A DNA stretch of 64,000 nucleotides, from the NCBI GenBank assembly GCA_959603585.1, contig CAUGYD010000001.1, positions 62,001 through 126,000 of the forward strand. The letters are read 5' to 3'. Shown here one piece after another: positions 42,044 to 51,042 of the stretch. The notes beneath the pieces are model-generated. The model ran no database searches. It saw nothing but the letters and a program-made list of their open reading frames with translations, and was not told where the DNA came from. This DNA comes from Scatosoma sp900555925 (lineage in GTDB: Bacteria; Bacillota; Clostridia; Christensenellales; Borkfalkiaceae). The position numbers were made by a program, and so were the translations under genes. The first letter of the stretch is position 1, and the number at the start of each line of letters is the position of its first letter.

Positions 42044-42072
42044 ATTGTAACAGAAAAAGCGCTCTGTGTCAA
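42044..42072 (-). promoter_or_regulatory. Consensus promoter of the ABC-F gene
   Basis: -35 TTGACA (42072-42067), 17-bp spacer, -10 TACAAT (42049-42044). The start near 42037 gives a leader of about 215 nt. It lies just after the end of the M28 peptidase gene (42083). Confidence 0.5.
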
Positions 42073-42082
42073 GAGTTTTTTC

Positions 42083-44062
42083 CTATGCGCCGAGCTTTTT
42101 TGACAATGCTCTAAGCCGAATCAAAATTTTTTCCGCGGCGAGCTCCTCTTCCTCTAACACCGAGCGAAGCCGTTCCTCCAATCGTGCGGATACGGCGAGA
42201 CATTCCCGCGCTTCTTCCGAAAAATCCGTCTCCCCGCGCCTATGGGCGGCGAGTGCGCCGTCTATGAGCTCGAACAGGCTCTCGTGGCAGATTACCCGTC
42301 CCGCGCCCCATTGCAGCCGCGCGGGGGGCTGTTCGAGAACGTACTGCGTGAAATAAGTGAACACCGCTTTTTCAAATCCGAAAGCGTATCGGTTATTGTC
42401 TATCGCATAGAGCTCCGACAGGGCGCGGGAAGCCTTTCCCTCCCCGAACAATTCCGAAGCGCGCTGCAAACGGCGGATATTCTCCTTAAAAATCTCATGG
42501 GGGAATTTCACTTCGTCGTCCCAGTTCAACCGCACGAATGCGTCCTCGCAAAGGCGGAAAATTTCCAGAAGTTCTGAGGAAAATCCTTCCGCTTTTGCAC
42601 ACTCCCCTTCGCCGAGATTCTGAATTTTTTCGTAAATTCCCGTCCCGACCTCCTCGGCTTTTGCAAACAGCTCGCGCAAATCGTCCACATCACCCTTCCT
42701 TAGGGACTCCTTCAAGGCCTTGAACCGCGCGGAAAAATCGAGCGGGGGCAGCGTCCGAGCATCCAGCGCGACGGCGAGACAGCCGTACAGGACGTGATGA
42801 AAACGATATACGTCCTCGTCATAATTTTCGTCGTTGTCGAACTGAGAATGATACGTGGTGGTCATAAACTCCGAATCGGAAAAATCGTTGACCGAGGACG
42901 GGATTCCCGAAACGGCCAAAGTAAAATCGTCCGACCAAGTCTCCACGGGGGAGAACACGCGCACGCCCTCGGGAAACACGTCTCTTTCGAGCGGAAACTC
43001 CTCCATGCTCTCTCGAAAGAAACGATTGTACTCGTAGACGCAGTGAACGGCGTCGTATTCCCCGTAGCGGCAGGCGGGAAGCTCAAAATTCAAAGCGGCG
43101 CGGGTCGTGCCACGCCATTCGGGCCGGGTGCGGAAAAGCTGCGCATAGGCTCCGCTCGACCAATCGTATTTGGAATTGACCACGCCCCATTCCTCCGCCG
43201 CAAAAGCGCAAAAACGCAGGGTATGTTTAGGGCGATAGCCCGTCTTTTTCAGCGTGCGGGCGATGGAGAGCATCATCGCTATCGCGGAATTATCGTCCTG
43301 AAAGCCCGAAAAATAGGAATCGAAATGCGCGGAAAGGAGCACTGCGGAATCCTTGTCTTCGCCTTCGATTTCGCCCCAGACGTTATAGGTCGTCCCGTTT
43401 CTCCAAACTTCGGATTTCGCGTCGAATACGACGCGGGCTTCGCCGTTCTGCGCGATCTCCCATTTGAGCAGTTCCGCGTCGCGGCGGGAAATGGAGAACG
43501 CGGGCGCGTAATCGGGACCGCCGATGTCCTGCGCGTTGAGCGCTATGTCGCTGATTTCTCCGTAACCGCCGCTCTGGATTGCGATAAACGCCGCCGCGCC
43601 CTTTAAGTACGCCTGATAGACGGGATAGCTGATCCACCATTCGTTGCGCTGATCGATGTCCGCGAGGACGAGCTTATCCGTGACGTCTTTGCCCTCATAG
43701 TCCTTTGCGCGGCCCTTCCCGACATAGACGACGGAAAACTCCCGTTCGCCCTCGGTATCGAAATTCGTCTGATAGGCGCCGAGCGTAAAGAGGTGCTCCT
43801 CGCCCCTCCCGTCCGTAAACCGCATGTCCGCCCGCGTAAACTCCCAGCCGTCCACGGAAATCCTGTCCTTCGTCACGTTCGTCAATCCGATTTTCCGCAT
43901 CTCTTCCGCTATGAGTTCGGCCGTGGCGAGCTCTGCGTCCGAACAGGCCGTGCGATATCCCAGCTTCGGATTGCTCGCATTTTCTTCCATCTTCTTCGCA
44001 AATCTATAAGAATATCCGCAGTCCACTCCTGCCGCAAATTCTTCGTAAATCTTCCTGTTCAA
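42083..44062 (-). CDS. M28-family zinc metallopeptidase
   Basis: A 659-residue aminopeptidase-like protein with no signal peptide, so probably cytosolic. A PA-type insert may occupy about 120-230. The di-zinc site is in LLSAHFDSYFSGFQDDNSA near residue 251 (His, Asp), FAAEEWG near 292 (Glu-Glu), SPVETWSDDFTLA near 372 and TTYHSQFDNDENYD near 405. The last 200 residues are helical and not conserved in simple M28 enzymes. The TTG at 44062 is chosen as start because AGGAGG stands 7 nt upstream; the ATG at 44083 has this site inside the frame. Substrate unknown. Confidence 0.5.
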   Translation of the reverse strand: MNRKIYEEFAAGVDCGYSYRFAKKMEENASNPKLGYRTACSDAELATAELIAEEMRKIGLTNVTKDRISVDGWEFTRADMRFTDGRGEEHLFTLGAYQTNFDTEGEREFSVVYVGKGRAKDYEGKDVTDKLVLADIDQRNEWWISYPVYQAYLKGAAAFIAIQSGGYGEISDIALNAQDIGGPDYAPAFSISRRDAELLKWEIAQNGEARVVFDAKSEVWRNGTTYNVWGEIEGEDKDSAVLLSAHFDSYFSGFQDDNSAIAMMLSIARTLKKTGYRPKHTLRFCAFAAEEWGVVNSKYDWSSGAYAQLFRTRPEWRGTTRAALNFELPACRYGEYDAVHCVYEYNRFFRESMEEFPLERDVFPEGVRVFSPVETWSDDFTLAVSGIPSSVNDFSDSEFMTTTYHSQFDNDENYDEDVYRFHHVLYGCLAVALDARTLPPLDFSARFKALKESLRKGDVDDLRELFAKAEEVGTGIYEKIQNLGEGECAKAEGFSSELLEIFRLCEDAFVRLNWDDEVKFPHEIFKENIRRLQRASELFGEGKASRALSELYAIDNNRYAFGFEKAVFTYFTQYVLEQPPARLQWGAGRVICHESLFELIDGALAAHRRGETDFSEEARECLAVSARLEERLRSVLEEEELAAEKILIRLRALSKKLGA

Positions 44063-44090
44063 TCCTCTGCCTCCTTTTTTCATGCTCTTT

Positions 44091-44121
44091 GCTTCTCCGC
44101 GGAAACGCCGCGGAGAAAAGC
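44091..44121 (-). promoter_or_regulatory. Leader hairpin before the M28 peptidase
   Basis: Perfect core CTCCGCGG/CCGCGGAG with a 5-nt loop, lengthened by 4 bp beyond a two-base bulge. No U-tract follows; it lies between the promoter and the ribosome site and may stabilise or control the message. Confidence 0.5.
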
Positions 44122-44132
44122 AAGCCGTCTAT

Positions 44133-44161
44133 ATTATACAACAAAAATCCCGCCGAAACAA
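44133..44161 (-). promoter_or_regulatory. Promoter of the M28 peptidase gene
   Basis: -35 TTGTTT (44161-44156), 17-bp spacer, -10 TATAAT (44138-44133). The -35 and spacer overlap the terminator hairpin of the preceding gene. Confidence 0.5.
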
Positions 44162-44173
44162 TCGTCCGACGGG
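44143..44173 (-). terminator. Terminator of the Rad52-like gene
   Basis: A 9-bp stem (44165-44173 with 44149-44157, two wobble pairs) and an ATTTTTG tail on the minus strand, 20 nt after the stop. Confidence 0.5.
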
Positions 44174-44192
44174 TTATTTCATAAAATTTTCT

Positions 44193-44972
44193 TCAACTTC
44201 CCTGCTTTGACTTCCGCGTTACGCTCTTTTTTGAGGGCGACGGCCTTTGCTCCGAGAGCCGCTTCTCGTATACCTTGTCTATCCAGTCCCTTAAACGGTC
44301 ACATTCCCGCTCGTCCAGCTCCGATATTTTTTTGCCCGTCATCTTGACGACCACTTCTTCGAGCTGTTCTTCCGTATACCCGATTTTTTCCCAATCTTCC
44401 GCCTTCAACGAACAGCCGATACAGCCCTTATCCTCCGTTCGGCCCTTCCCTGTCTCACGCGGATAGGAAAATACCGTCTTTCCCCGTTCGTCCACGACGA
44501 CGAGGCGACGGATTCTCCGGGCGTTATCGTATTCCACTTCCGCGACGTCGTATTTCGCATACGGATTTGCGGGGCGATACCCCGTTCCGTTCTTCTGCGT
44601 AGGTACGTTCAAAAAAATGAATGGAGCGGTATACAGCTCCCGCCCGATTCCCCATTTTACGCCCGCGCGTTTGAACGCGTCGGAGGCCTCTCCCTTCTTT
44701 TCGTTTCCCGCGTCCTCGCGGCTCTCCACGCCGCAGTCCCATTTCCACACGAACGGTTCGTTCGGAGCGGGACGTATCCCGATCCCGCAATAGAGATTGC
44801 CGTGGATCTCTTTGTAGTCGTCCGCCCAATTTTCCGCACCCACCGTTTCGTCGAGTATGTCCATGTCTACCCGCGAGGTCTTATAGACGAGCGCCACCAC
44901 GCCCTTTTCCGTCGCTTGTTTGATTTTGATTTCGATTTCTTCCGCCTTCAACAGCCTGAATTTTTTCTCCAT
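44193..44972 (-). CDS. Rad52/Sak-like single-strand annealing protein
   Basis: A 259-residue recombination protein of the Rad52/DdrA superfamily. The hallmark region is WADDYKEIHGNLYCGIGI (residues 49-66), VWKWDCGVES (75-84) and GEASDAFKRAGVKWGIGREL (94-113), close to phage annealases. The tail after 200 is Lys/Arg/Ser-rich and may bind other proteins or DNA. The ATG at 44972 is used because the longer reading starts within a terminator; its ribosome site is poor. No phage gene, exonuclease or SSB is next to it, so it may be a domesticated phage gene. Confidence 0.5.
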   Translation of the reverse strand: MEKKFRLLKAEEIEIKIKQATEKGVVALVYKTSRVDMDILDETVGAENWADDYKEIHGNLYCGIGIRPAPNEPFVWKWDCGVESREDAGNEKKGEASDAFKRAGVKWGIGRELYTAPFIFLNVPTQKNGTGYRPANPYAKYDVAEVEYDNARRIRRLVVVDERGKTVFSYPRETGKGRTEDKGCIGCSLKAEDWEKIGYTEEQLEEVVVKMTGKKISELDERECDRLRDWIDKVYEKRLSEQRPSPSKKSVTRKSKQGS

Positions 44973-45013
44973 AGATACAGAATGGGCGTTTTTCGGGAAG
45001 AATATGCCTCGCT

Positions 45014-45054
45014 CGAAAAAAAGAAACGGCTTTGTCCGCAAGAACAAAGCCGTT
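45014..45054 (-). terminator. Terminator of the GntR-ABC-LRR operon
   Basis: A perfect 11-bp stem, AACGGCTTTGT and ACAAAGCCGTT, 8-nt loop, then TCTTTTTTTC on the minus strand. It is about 40 nt after the LRR gene stop. Confidence 0.5.
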
Positions 45055-45095
45055 CCCTTTATATAAACTCATACCCTCTCAACGGATAAGCGATA

Positions 45096-48000
45096 TTATA
45101 CGGCAGCAAAATCGTACTCGACGACCTGTTCCTCGTCTACCTGCCACCATTCGAGAATATATTCCATCAACTCCTTGGGAACATATAACACGATATTTTC
45201 GGCGACTCTCCCTTCCCATTCGTAATCCTTTCCCGAATTGAGATACACCTCGATCGTCTGTGTCGGCCCCGAAAAAGCGGTAAAGGAAATGCGTCCCTCG
45301 GAAGCGGAAATTTCCACTTTTTCCAAGGACGGACAGCTTTCAAAAGCATAGTCCGCCAAAATTACGGTATCGCCCGAAAATTTCACGGCTTTCAGTTCGG
45401 GACATCTCGAAAAGGCGCCTTCTCCCATTTTCACGCTTCCTTCTATCTCTACTTCTCTGAGCGTGGAACAATTTTTGAACGCCTCGAAACCGATGTTCGC
45501 ATCCCCGTAGATTTTCAGCGTTTCGAGCCCCGTGCCGTTCTCGAACGCCCCTTCCGCGATTTCCGCGCCGCCCGAAATCGTCAACGCTTTCGGCGCTGCC
45601 AAATCGAAATACGGGCTCGAAAATGCCCCCGTCTCTATCGTCGCCCCGCCGGAGATTTCCAAATTTTCAAATTCGAGACAATTGTCAAAGGCGGCTTCCC
45701 CGATTTTAGCACCGCCCTGCACCTTTACGGAATGCAGCTTTTCACAATGCGAAAAGGCGCGGTACCTTATATCCGCCCCGGCAGAAAAATGTAACTCCGT
45801 AAGGGAAGTGTTTCCGTAAAATCCGCAGTTCCCCACCAAAACGTTCTGCGCGGAGGAAAACGAAACGGAAGAAAGATTGCACTCGGCAAATCCGTACACT
45901 CCCACCGAAACGAGTGGCTGACTGACGAACAAAGAAAGATTTTCACAGCCATCAAAAGCATACCACTCGACCGTATCGACATTAAACAGCTTTGCTTCCG
46001 TCAGATTCGGACAATCCTTAAACGCATTTGCGGGGACGGAAGTCAGATATTCGTTTTCCACCTTTTCGACGGCCGTGCCGCTGAACGAGGAGGCTCCGAT
46101 ACTTTGAATAAAGGTAAAATCTATATCGGTCAATTTTCCGCAGCCCGAAAATACGTAATCGTCTATTTCCGTGACCAAACCGAGGTCTATGCGTTCGAGC
46201 GCGCTGTTCAAAAAACAGCCGTAGGGGAGAGAAGTAATCGCTTCGCTCTCTATCGTCACGGTTCTGACGGCAGCGCCCGAAAAACAGTAAGCGCCCATTT
46301 CCTTCACGTTCGAGCCTATCGTAAAGTCCGTAAATCCCGTTCCCGAAAAAGCACTGTCGCCGAGCGAGACGAAGTAATTTTCCTGTTCCAGCCGAATGAG
46401 ATTTTTACAGTCGGAAAAAGCATATTCGCCGAGCGCGATTCCCGTTTCCGTCGGCGCGATCGTCACGCTTTTCAGATTGCCGCAGTCCGCAAAGGCATGG
46501 GAGGCGATCTCCGACAAATCGGTTCCGATTTCGACGCTCGTCAGAGCGTCACATTCCGCAAAAGCGCTTTCGCCTATGCAGGTCAAGCCGTCGGGCAGGA
46601 CGATTTCCGTCAGATTTTCGCAGCGGTAAAACGCCTTTTTACCGATGGTCTCGACTCCGCTCAGCACCTCGAAGGACAAATTCGCCTTGCGGACGGGATA
46701 GGACACGAGCTCTCTGCCGAGATAGAGGACGCCCTCCCTCGCCTCGAAGGCGCAGCCCTCCTCCGTCTGATACAGTGCGCAGTCGAAGAACGGCTCCCCG
46801 GATTGCAGAGCCGCGGGCAGGGAGATACATTTCAGATTTGCGCCCGTAAAGGCGATTTCGGTACAGGAAAGGTGCTCCGTTCCTTCGAACACGACGCTTT
46901 CGAGGGCGGGAAAATCTTCGGGCGCTCTGTCGTCGGGCTCGGCCACAATCGTCACGCGGCACGCTCCGAAAACGATTTCCCGCAGCTTTGGACAATAAAT
47001 GACGGCATTTTCTTCGAATTCGAGGAGGGAGTCGGGCAGCACGAGCTTTTCCATGGAGCAATACTGCATACAGGTGTTTTCTATGAGCTTGATCCCTTCG
47101 GGAAGAGTCACCGTGCCTACGACGGACCGCGGATAGTAAATCAGCGACGCCGTGCGGCGGTCGATGACCGCAGAATCCTTCACGTAACAATCGGGGTTCG
47201 CCCCGTCGATTTCCACCCGACGGACATTCGGCGATCCGGAAAGAAGCGTATAGACGAGGGACGCAGAGTATTGGTTCGAGGAATTTAAGACGGAGCGTCC
47301 GAAATAGATTTCGCTGAGCGACTTACAGCCGACAAAGGCGGCGGAGCTGAACCTCGAAACGTTTTCCACGTGAAAAATTTCTATCCCGTTATCGGGCGCG
47401 AAGGCATTGTATCCGATTTCCTCGACGGAAGCGCGGGCGGTAAATTTCGTCTCGTCCTCTTGGCCGAAATGCGCGAGCAGTTTTTTTCCGTCCGCCGTAT
47501 ATAAGTTGTCTTCGAGAAGGAACAAGCTGGGATTTCCCGTTTCCACCTCTACCCGCTCGACGGCGTGGAGCGCGGTTATTCCGTTCGAAGTCAGAATTTC
47601 GGAATCCAACGCCCTGGCTTCGCGGGGGAAACGGAGTTTTTTGGGAAGCACCTGATATTCGTCCGTCAGGAGCGTATCGAAAATCTCTGCGGAAAATCCG
47701 TCCGCGGTATCGGGCAGAATGATTTCCTCGTCCGCACAATTAAATCCCGTGACGACGTCGAACTCATTTCCCTCCCTGTCGGTTCGGGTTTCGTAAAAAA
47801 ACTCCGTCTTTCTGTATTTGATCACGGGCGTCAAAGATACGGGCGTCTCTACTCTGTAATCCGTCAGCGTGTCCACGCGTTCGCCGTTCAACAGCCAATA
47901 GGACACCTTCAAATAATTCTGATTCCCCAAAATCTGTTCGGAATACGATTGGAGGTCGATTTGTCCGCCCTTGGGAATATAGGCGTTAACCTTTCCCTCC

Positions 48001-49082
48001 ACCTCTATTTTCATCCGTTCGGCGTCGTCGATCCATTCGCCCGACAGCGAATAGAGATCGTTTCCGTTCTTCCCGTTTTGGTCGTCTGCCTCGTCAAAGG
48101 GATTGACGACGAGATTCCGCCCCGCGCAGTTTATGGTATCTATATCCCAGTAGCAGTCGATGTAAACGTCGTTATCCCAGCCTCGGCCTTCGTCTCGGAA
48201 ATAAAATACGCAGGCGTCATTGCAGTCCGTATACAGCGTGCACTTCACCGTATTTCCGTAACAAAAACCTTTTTCGGAGGAAAGGACGCGCACATTGGAG
48301 TCGTTTGCCATTATCGCCCGAGCGGTTCCTTCAAAAGTACAATTTCGGATAATTCCGTTATTTATCATCGCAAAGGCCGAAAATTCGTCCGCGCTCTTGT
48401 CGCCGTTCACTTTTATCCCGTCGATAATCCCGCGGTTTTCTTGAAACAGGGAGCTTTGATAATTCGACGTAATCGTATGGCCGTCGGGATTGACGAGAAT
48501 TCCGTTGAAGCTTCCCCGATAAATCTCTTCGCTCAACTTTTCGGTCAGAGCGACGTCCTCCGCGAGGATATATTTTCCGTACGGATCCCACGTATTCAAA
48601 TCGTTCGTCCAAGGGATATAATCGTCGTAATTTTTGTCCGTGACCGCGATGTCTGTCTGAAAAGTATATTCCTTGCCGCGGCCGTCATCCGAGGGTTCGC
48701 TGAGGCAAAGTCTGAAAGTGAAACAGCCCGTCTCCCGCGCATGCAGCTTTCCCGTCTCGTCGATAAATAAGGGAGTATAATAGGAAAATACGCTCGAAAA
48801 ATCATCGTCCCCCTCCCAAAGCTCTTTGCACAGTTGTTCTCTTTCGGTATATTTTCCCGCATAGTGGGTCTTTTCAAAATCCGCAAATTCGGGACAGAGC
48901 TCGGAAAACGCCGCGGGATCTCCGAAGGTCATTTCCCGAATCCCCTCCGTATAATACTCCGTCATTTTGTTTTTGGGGGATTTTCCCGACAAAGCCGACA
49001 CGGCAATGACGAGCGCAAACAAAAAACAGACGACGCAAAAACCGAGTACGGCTTTTCTTCTTTCTTTATTTAATCCGTTCAT
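45096..49082 (-). CDS. Giant membrane-anchored leucine-rich-repeat (BspA-type) protein
   Basis: A 1,328-residue protein. Residues about 10-32 are one hydrophobic segment without a cleavage or lipobox motif, so it is probably anchored with the rest outside. A region near 150-300 has beta-helix-like steps (NRGIIDGIKVNG, NNGIIRNCTFEG). From about 500 to 1290 are many LRR_5 repeats of the BspA pattern, IG-x2-AF-x-C-x-L-T-x-I-x-LP. The C-terminus is acidic. BspA-type proteins often bind host or microbial surfaces. The ATG at 49082 overlaps the permease stop (ATGA) and has AAGGAGG. Joining such a protein to an ABC operon is unusual. Confidence 0.5.
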   Translation of the reverse strand: MNGLNKERRKAVLGFCVVCFLFALVIAVSALSGKSPKNKMTEYYTEGIREMTFGDPAAFSELCPEFADFEKTHYAGKYTEREQLCKELWEGDDDFSSVFSYYTPLFIDETGKLHARETGCFTFRLCLSEPSDDGRGKEYTFQTDIAVTDKNYDDYIPWTNDLNTWDPYGKYILAEDVALTEKLSEEIYRGSFNGILVNPDGHTITSNYQSSLFQENRGIIDGIKVNGDKSADEFSAFAMINNGIIRNCTFEGTARAIMANDSNVRVLSSEKGFCYGNTVKCTLYTDCNDACVFYFRDEGRGWDNDVYIDCYWDIDTINCAGRNLVVNPFDEADDQNGKNGNDLYSLSGEWIDDAERMKIEVEGKVNAYIPKGGQIDLQSYSEQILGNQNYLKVSYWLLNGERVDTLTDYRVETPVSLTPVIKYRKTEFFYETRTDREGNEFDVVTGFNCADEEIILPDTADGFSAEIFDTLLTDEYQVLPKKLRFPREARALDSEILTSNGITALHAVERVEVETGNPSLFLLEDNLYTADGKKLLAHFGQEDETKFTARASVEEIGYNAFAPDNGIEIFHVENVSRFSSAAFVGCKSLSEIYFGRSVLNSSNQYSASLVYTLLSGSPNVRRVEIDGANPDCYVKDSAVIDRRTASLIYYPRSVVGTVTLPEGIKLIENTCMQYCSMEKLVLPDSLLEFEENAVIYCPKLREIVFGACRVTIVAEPDDRAPEDFPALESVVFEGTEHLSCTEIAFTGANLKCISLPAALQSGEPFFDCALYQTEEGCAFEAREGVLYLGRELVSYPVRKANLSFEVLSGVETIGKKAFYRCENLTEIVLPDGLTCIGESAFAECDALTSVEIGTDLSEIASHAFADCGNLKSVTIAPTETGIALGEYAFSDCKNLIRLEQENYFVSLGDSAFSGTGFTDFTIGSNVKEMGAYCFSGAAVRTVTIESEAITSLPYGCFLNSALERIDLGLVTEIDDYVFSGCGKLTDIDFTFIQSIGASSFSGTAVEKVENEYLTSVPANAFKDCPNLTEAKLFNVDTVEWYAFDGCENLSLFVSQPLVSVGVYGFAECNLSSVSFSSAQNVLVGNCGFYGNTSLTELHFSAGADIRYRAFSHCEKLHSVKVQGGAKIGEAAFDNCLEFENLEISGGATIETGAFSSPYFDLAAPKALTISGGAEIAEGAFENGTGLETLKIYGDANIGFEAFKNCSTLREVEIEGSVKMGEGAFSRCPELKAVKFSGDTVILADYAFESCPSLEKVEISASEGRISFTAFSGPTQTIEVYLNSGKDYEWEGRVAENIVLYVPKELMEYILEWWQVDEEQVVEYDFAAV

Positions 49083-49894
49083 TTGTGTTCCCTCCTTCTG
49101 CAAACGATATTCGCGACGAACGCTGCCGCTATGAACGCGGCGGCAAAAATCAATTCGGGAAGATTGAAGATGTCCCACGCTATATAATAAACGGGACCGT
49201 CCCAGCTCCCCCAGCCCATATTTCTGGGAATGGGATAATTGAAAAAGTCATTCATGCCGAGCGTCGGAGAGAGACGGAAGGTGTCGATCGCTTCTATGGC
49301 AAAAAAGACGAGAAGCACCATTATCAGAGTACAGATAATCCCGACGACCACTTTTGCCAAGGAATCCTTTGCCGCCCGCACACATTCAAAAATTACCGTT
49401 CCGCAGGCAAAGACGATCAGAGACGAGGCCGAAGTGGAGAGGAAAAAGAGAAAATACAGCGGGTTGCGCCCGTACAGAGAAAATAAAATATTTCTTTTAT
49501 CTATTGTCGTATAATAGAGGGAATGGCTCGCCTTGAACAATACGTCGACGATCGTCCCGCCGAGCAGGAACGCGAGCGTCACTCCGCCCATGCAGATGAG
49601 ATTGCAGAGCATGCGCGCGCCCAAAACGCCCATCGAATCGCGGTTGACCTTTGCATACAGGCGGTCGTATGCGGCCGTGCGGTATACGGAGAAAAAGAAA
49701 AGGAATAAAAACAGCGCGTATAGAATTAATTGCGCCATACCGTCGACGATTCCATAAGCCTCTTCCGCGCCCGCGTCGCCCGAAACGGGAACCGCTATCC
49801 CGCACCCGATCGCCGTGAGGAGCCAGATCCCCAAAAGTATGACGGGGAATTTTATGTAGGCTTTCAATTCATACAAAAATACGTCCTTACTCAT
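49079..49894 (-). CDS. ABC-2-type permease of the GntR operon
   Basis: A 271-residue membrane protein with six hydrophobic segments (near 14-36, 52-72, 95-118, 140-165, 180-205, 235-262). It resembles ABC-2/YtrC-like permeases that go with YtrB-type ATPases. It starts MSKDVFLYELKAYIKFPVILLG and has the usual ATPase-contact loop after the first segments. Substrate unknown; the family often exports peptides or helps against cell-wall drugs. It overlaps the ATPase gene by 8 nt and the LRR gene by 4. Confidence 0.5.
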   Translation of the reverse strand: MSKDVFLYELKAYIKFPVILLGIWLLTAIGCGIAVPVSGDAGAEEAYGIVDGMAQLILYALFLFLFFFSVYRTAAYDRLYAKVNRDSMGVLGARMLCNLICMGGVTLAFLLGGTIVDVLFKASHSLYYTTIDKRNILFSLYGRNPLYFLFFLSTSASSLIVFACGTVIFECVRAAKDSLAKVVVGIICTLIMVLLVFFAIEAIDTFRLSPTLGMNDFFNYPIPRNMGWGSWDGPVYYIAWDIFNLPELIFAAAFIAAAFVANIVCRRREHK

Positions 49895-50594
49895 TGACTT
49901 TCCTCCTGTAAAACTCCGCGACGCTGTTTCCCGTGGTCTCGCGCACCTTTTCGCTGGAATAATAGGGGGAGAGGCGGCCGTCTTTCAGAATGAAGAATCC
50001 GTCGATGAGCGTCTCCACCTCCTTGATTTCATGGGTGGTGACAATGAACAGCCGCTCCCCGCCGCACTGCATGATGAGCGTCTCCACGATCTTCGAGCGA
50101 AGGTTCACGTCCAGATTGGACAGCGGCTCGTCGAACAGGCACACCCGCGCGCCGCTGTACGCCGTCAAGAGGAATTTCAGGTACTGCTTCATGCCCGACG
50201 ACATTCCGATCACGGACTGTCTCGGACGTATGCCCGCCTCGCGCGCGTCGCGGAAGATCGCGTCCGCATCCAGCCGCGGCAGAAAAGCCGCGTAAAAGTT
50301 CACTGCGTCCCTGACGGACATTCCGAAGGGAAACCCGCCCTCCGTCGCCATGTACGCCACGTCCTCGAAGTCCGTCTTGGACAGTTCCCCCTCGAAATCC
50401 CTGTCCAGCCCCGCCAAAATTCTCAACAGCGTCGTCTTTCCCGAACCGTTCAATCCGAAGATTCCCGCCACTCCCCCGTACGGCACGAGAAAGCGCGCGC
50501 CGTCCAGCACGAGCTTGCGCCCGAACCATTTTACCACGTCCGCACAGCCGAACAACTCTTTCTTTTCCGTCTTTTCTCCGTCTCTCTCACTCAT
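49887..50594 (-). CDS. ABC transporter ATP-binding protein (YtrB-like)
   Basis: A 235-residue ATPase. Walker A IFGLNGSGKTTLL is near residue 45; the signature reads GMSSGMKQYLKFL near 132 rather than LSGGQ, as in YtrB/EcsA-type subunits that follow GntR regulators. Walker B is CLFDEPLSNLD near 155 and the switch His is in VTTHEIKEVE near 185. The ATG at 50594 overlaps the gntR stop (ATGA). It pairs with the permease directly after it. Confidence 0.5.
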   Translation of the reverse strand: MSERDGEKTEKKELFGCADVVKWFGRKLVLDGARFLVPYGGVAGIFGLNGSGKTTLLRILAGLDRDFEGELSKTDFEDVAYMATEGGFPFGMSVRDAVNFYAAFLPRLDADAIFRDAREAGIRPRQSVIGMSSGMKQYLKFLLTAYSGARVCLFDEPLSNLDVNLRSKIVETLIMQCGGERLFIVTTHEIKEVETLIDGFFILKDGRLSPYYSSEKVRETTGNSVAEFYRRKVNE

Positions 50595-50968
50595 TTTTTC
50601 TCCACGCTCCCTTTTTCGCTCCACGCGCCGGCCGCAAGGCTCATGAACTCGTCCCTGCCGACGCCGCACCGCTCCAATTCCGCCCGAAATTCCCCCGTCC
50701 GACGCATGAGGTACTTCTCCCGCTCCGCGGCGATCGCCGCCCTGTCGGGGTTGACGAACTTCCCCAGCGTGCTGTCCGTGTAGATGAGCCGCTCCGCTTC
50801 CAGCTGCGCGTAAACCTTCACCACCGTGTTCGGATTCACGCAGCAGAACGCCGCAAACTCGCGTATCGGCGGGACCTTCTGTCCCGGCTCGTAGCGGCCG
50901 CTGAATATCTCTCTCTTGACGAAATCGGCTATTTGAGAGGCTATCGTCTGATTGCTCTTGAATTCCAT
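50591..50968 (-). CDS. GntR-family (YtrA subfamily) repressor
   Basis: A 125-residue regulator. The winged helix-turn-helix (residues about 10-75) is IASQIADFVKREIFSG, PPIREFAAFCCVNPNTVVK and YAQLEAERLIYTD; the short C-terminal helix pair is the YtrA subfamily dimer region, without a ligand domain of the FadR or HutC type. Such regulators control their own ABC operon, often in answer to cell-wall antibiotics. Two likely operators lie upstream. AGGAGG precedes the ATG. Confidence 0.5.
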   Translation of the reverse strand: MEFKSNQTIASQIADFVKREIFSGRYEPGQKVPPIREFAAFCCVNPNTVVKVYAQLEAERLIYTDSTLGKFVNPDRAAIAAEREKYLMRRTGEFRAELERCGVGRDEFMSLAAGAWSEKGSVEKK

Positions 50969-50984
50969 TTCGGCCGCCTCCTTT

Positions 50985-51006
50985 TTGTATTATTTGAATA
51001 GAACAA
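50985..51006 (-). promoter_or_regulatory. Candidate second GntR operator
   Basis: Imperfect inverted repeat: on the minus strand TTGTTCTAT, 4 bp, ATAATACAA (seven of nine positions paired). It is just upstream of the gntR ribosome site and shares the TTGTATTA half-site with the operator at 51043-51062. Confidence 0.5.
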
Positions 51007-51016
51007 GTATTCTTTC

Positions 51017-51041
51017 AAAAAAGGGCAGACTGCGCCCTTTT
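51017..51041 (-). terminator. Leader terminator-like hairpin before gntR
   Basis: Arms AAAAGGGC and GCCCTTTT (8 bp), 7-nt loop, then TT. It lies between the transcription start and gntR, so it might reduce readthrough into the operon. Confidence 0.5.
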
Positions 51042-51042
51042 C

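Noticed and set aside
44193..44972. Prophage remnant around the Rad52-like gene
   Set aside because: Neighbours are an M28 peptidase and an LRR operon; no integrase, attachment repeat or phage structural gene is seen.
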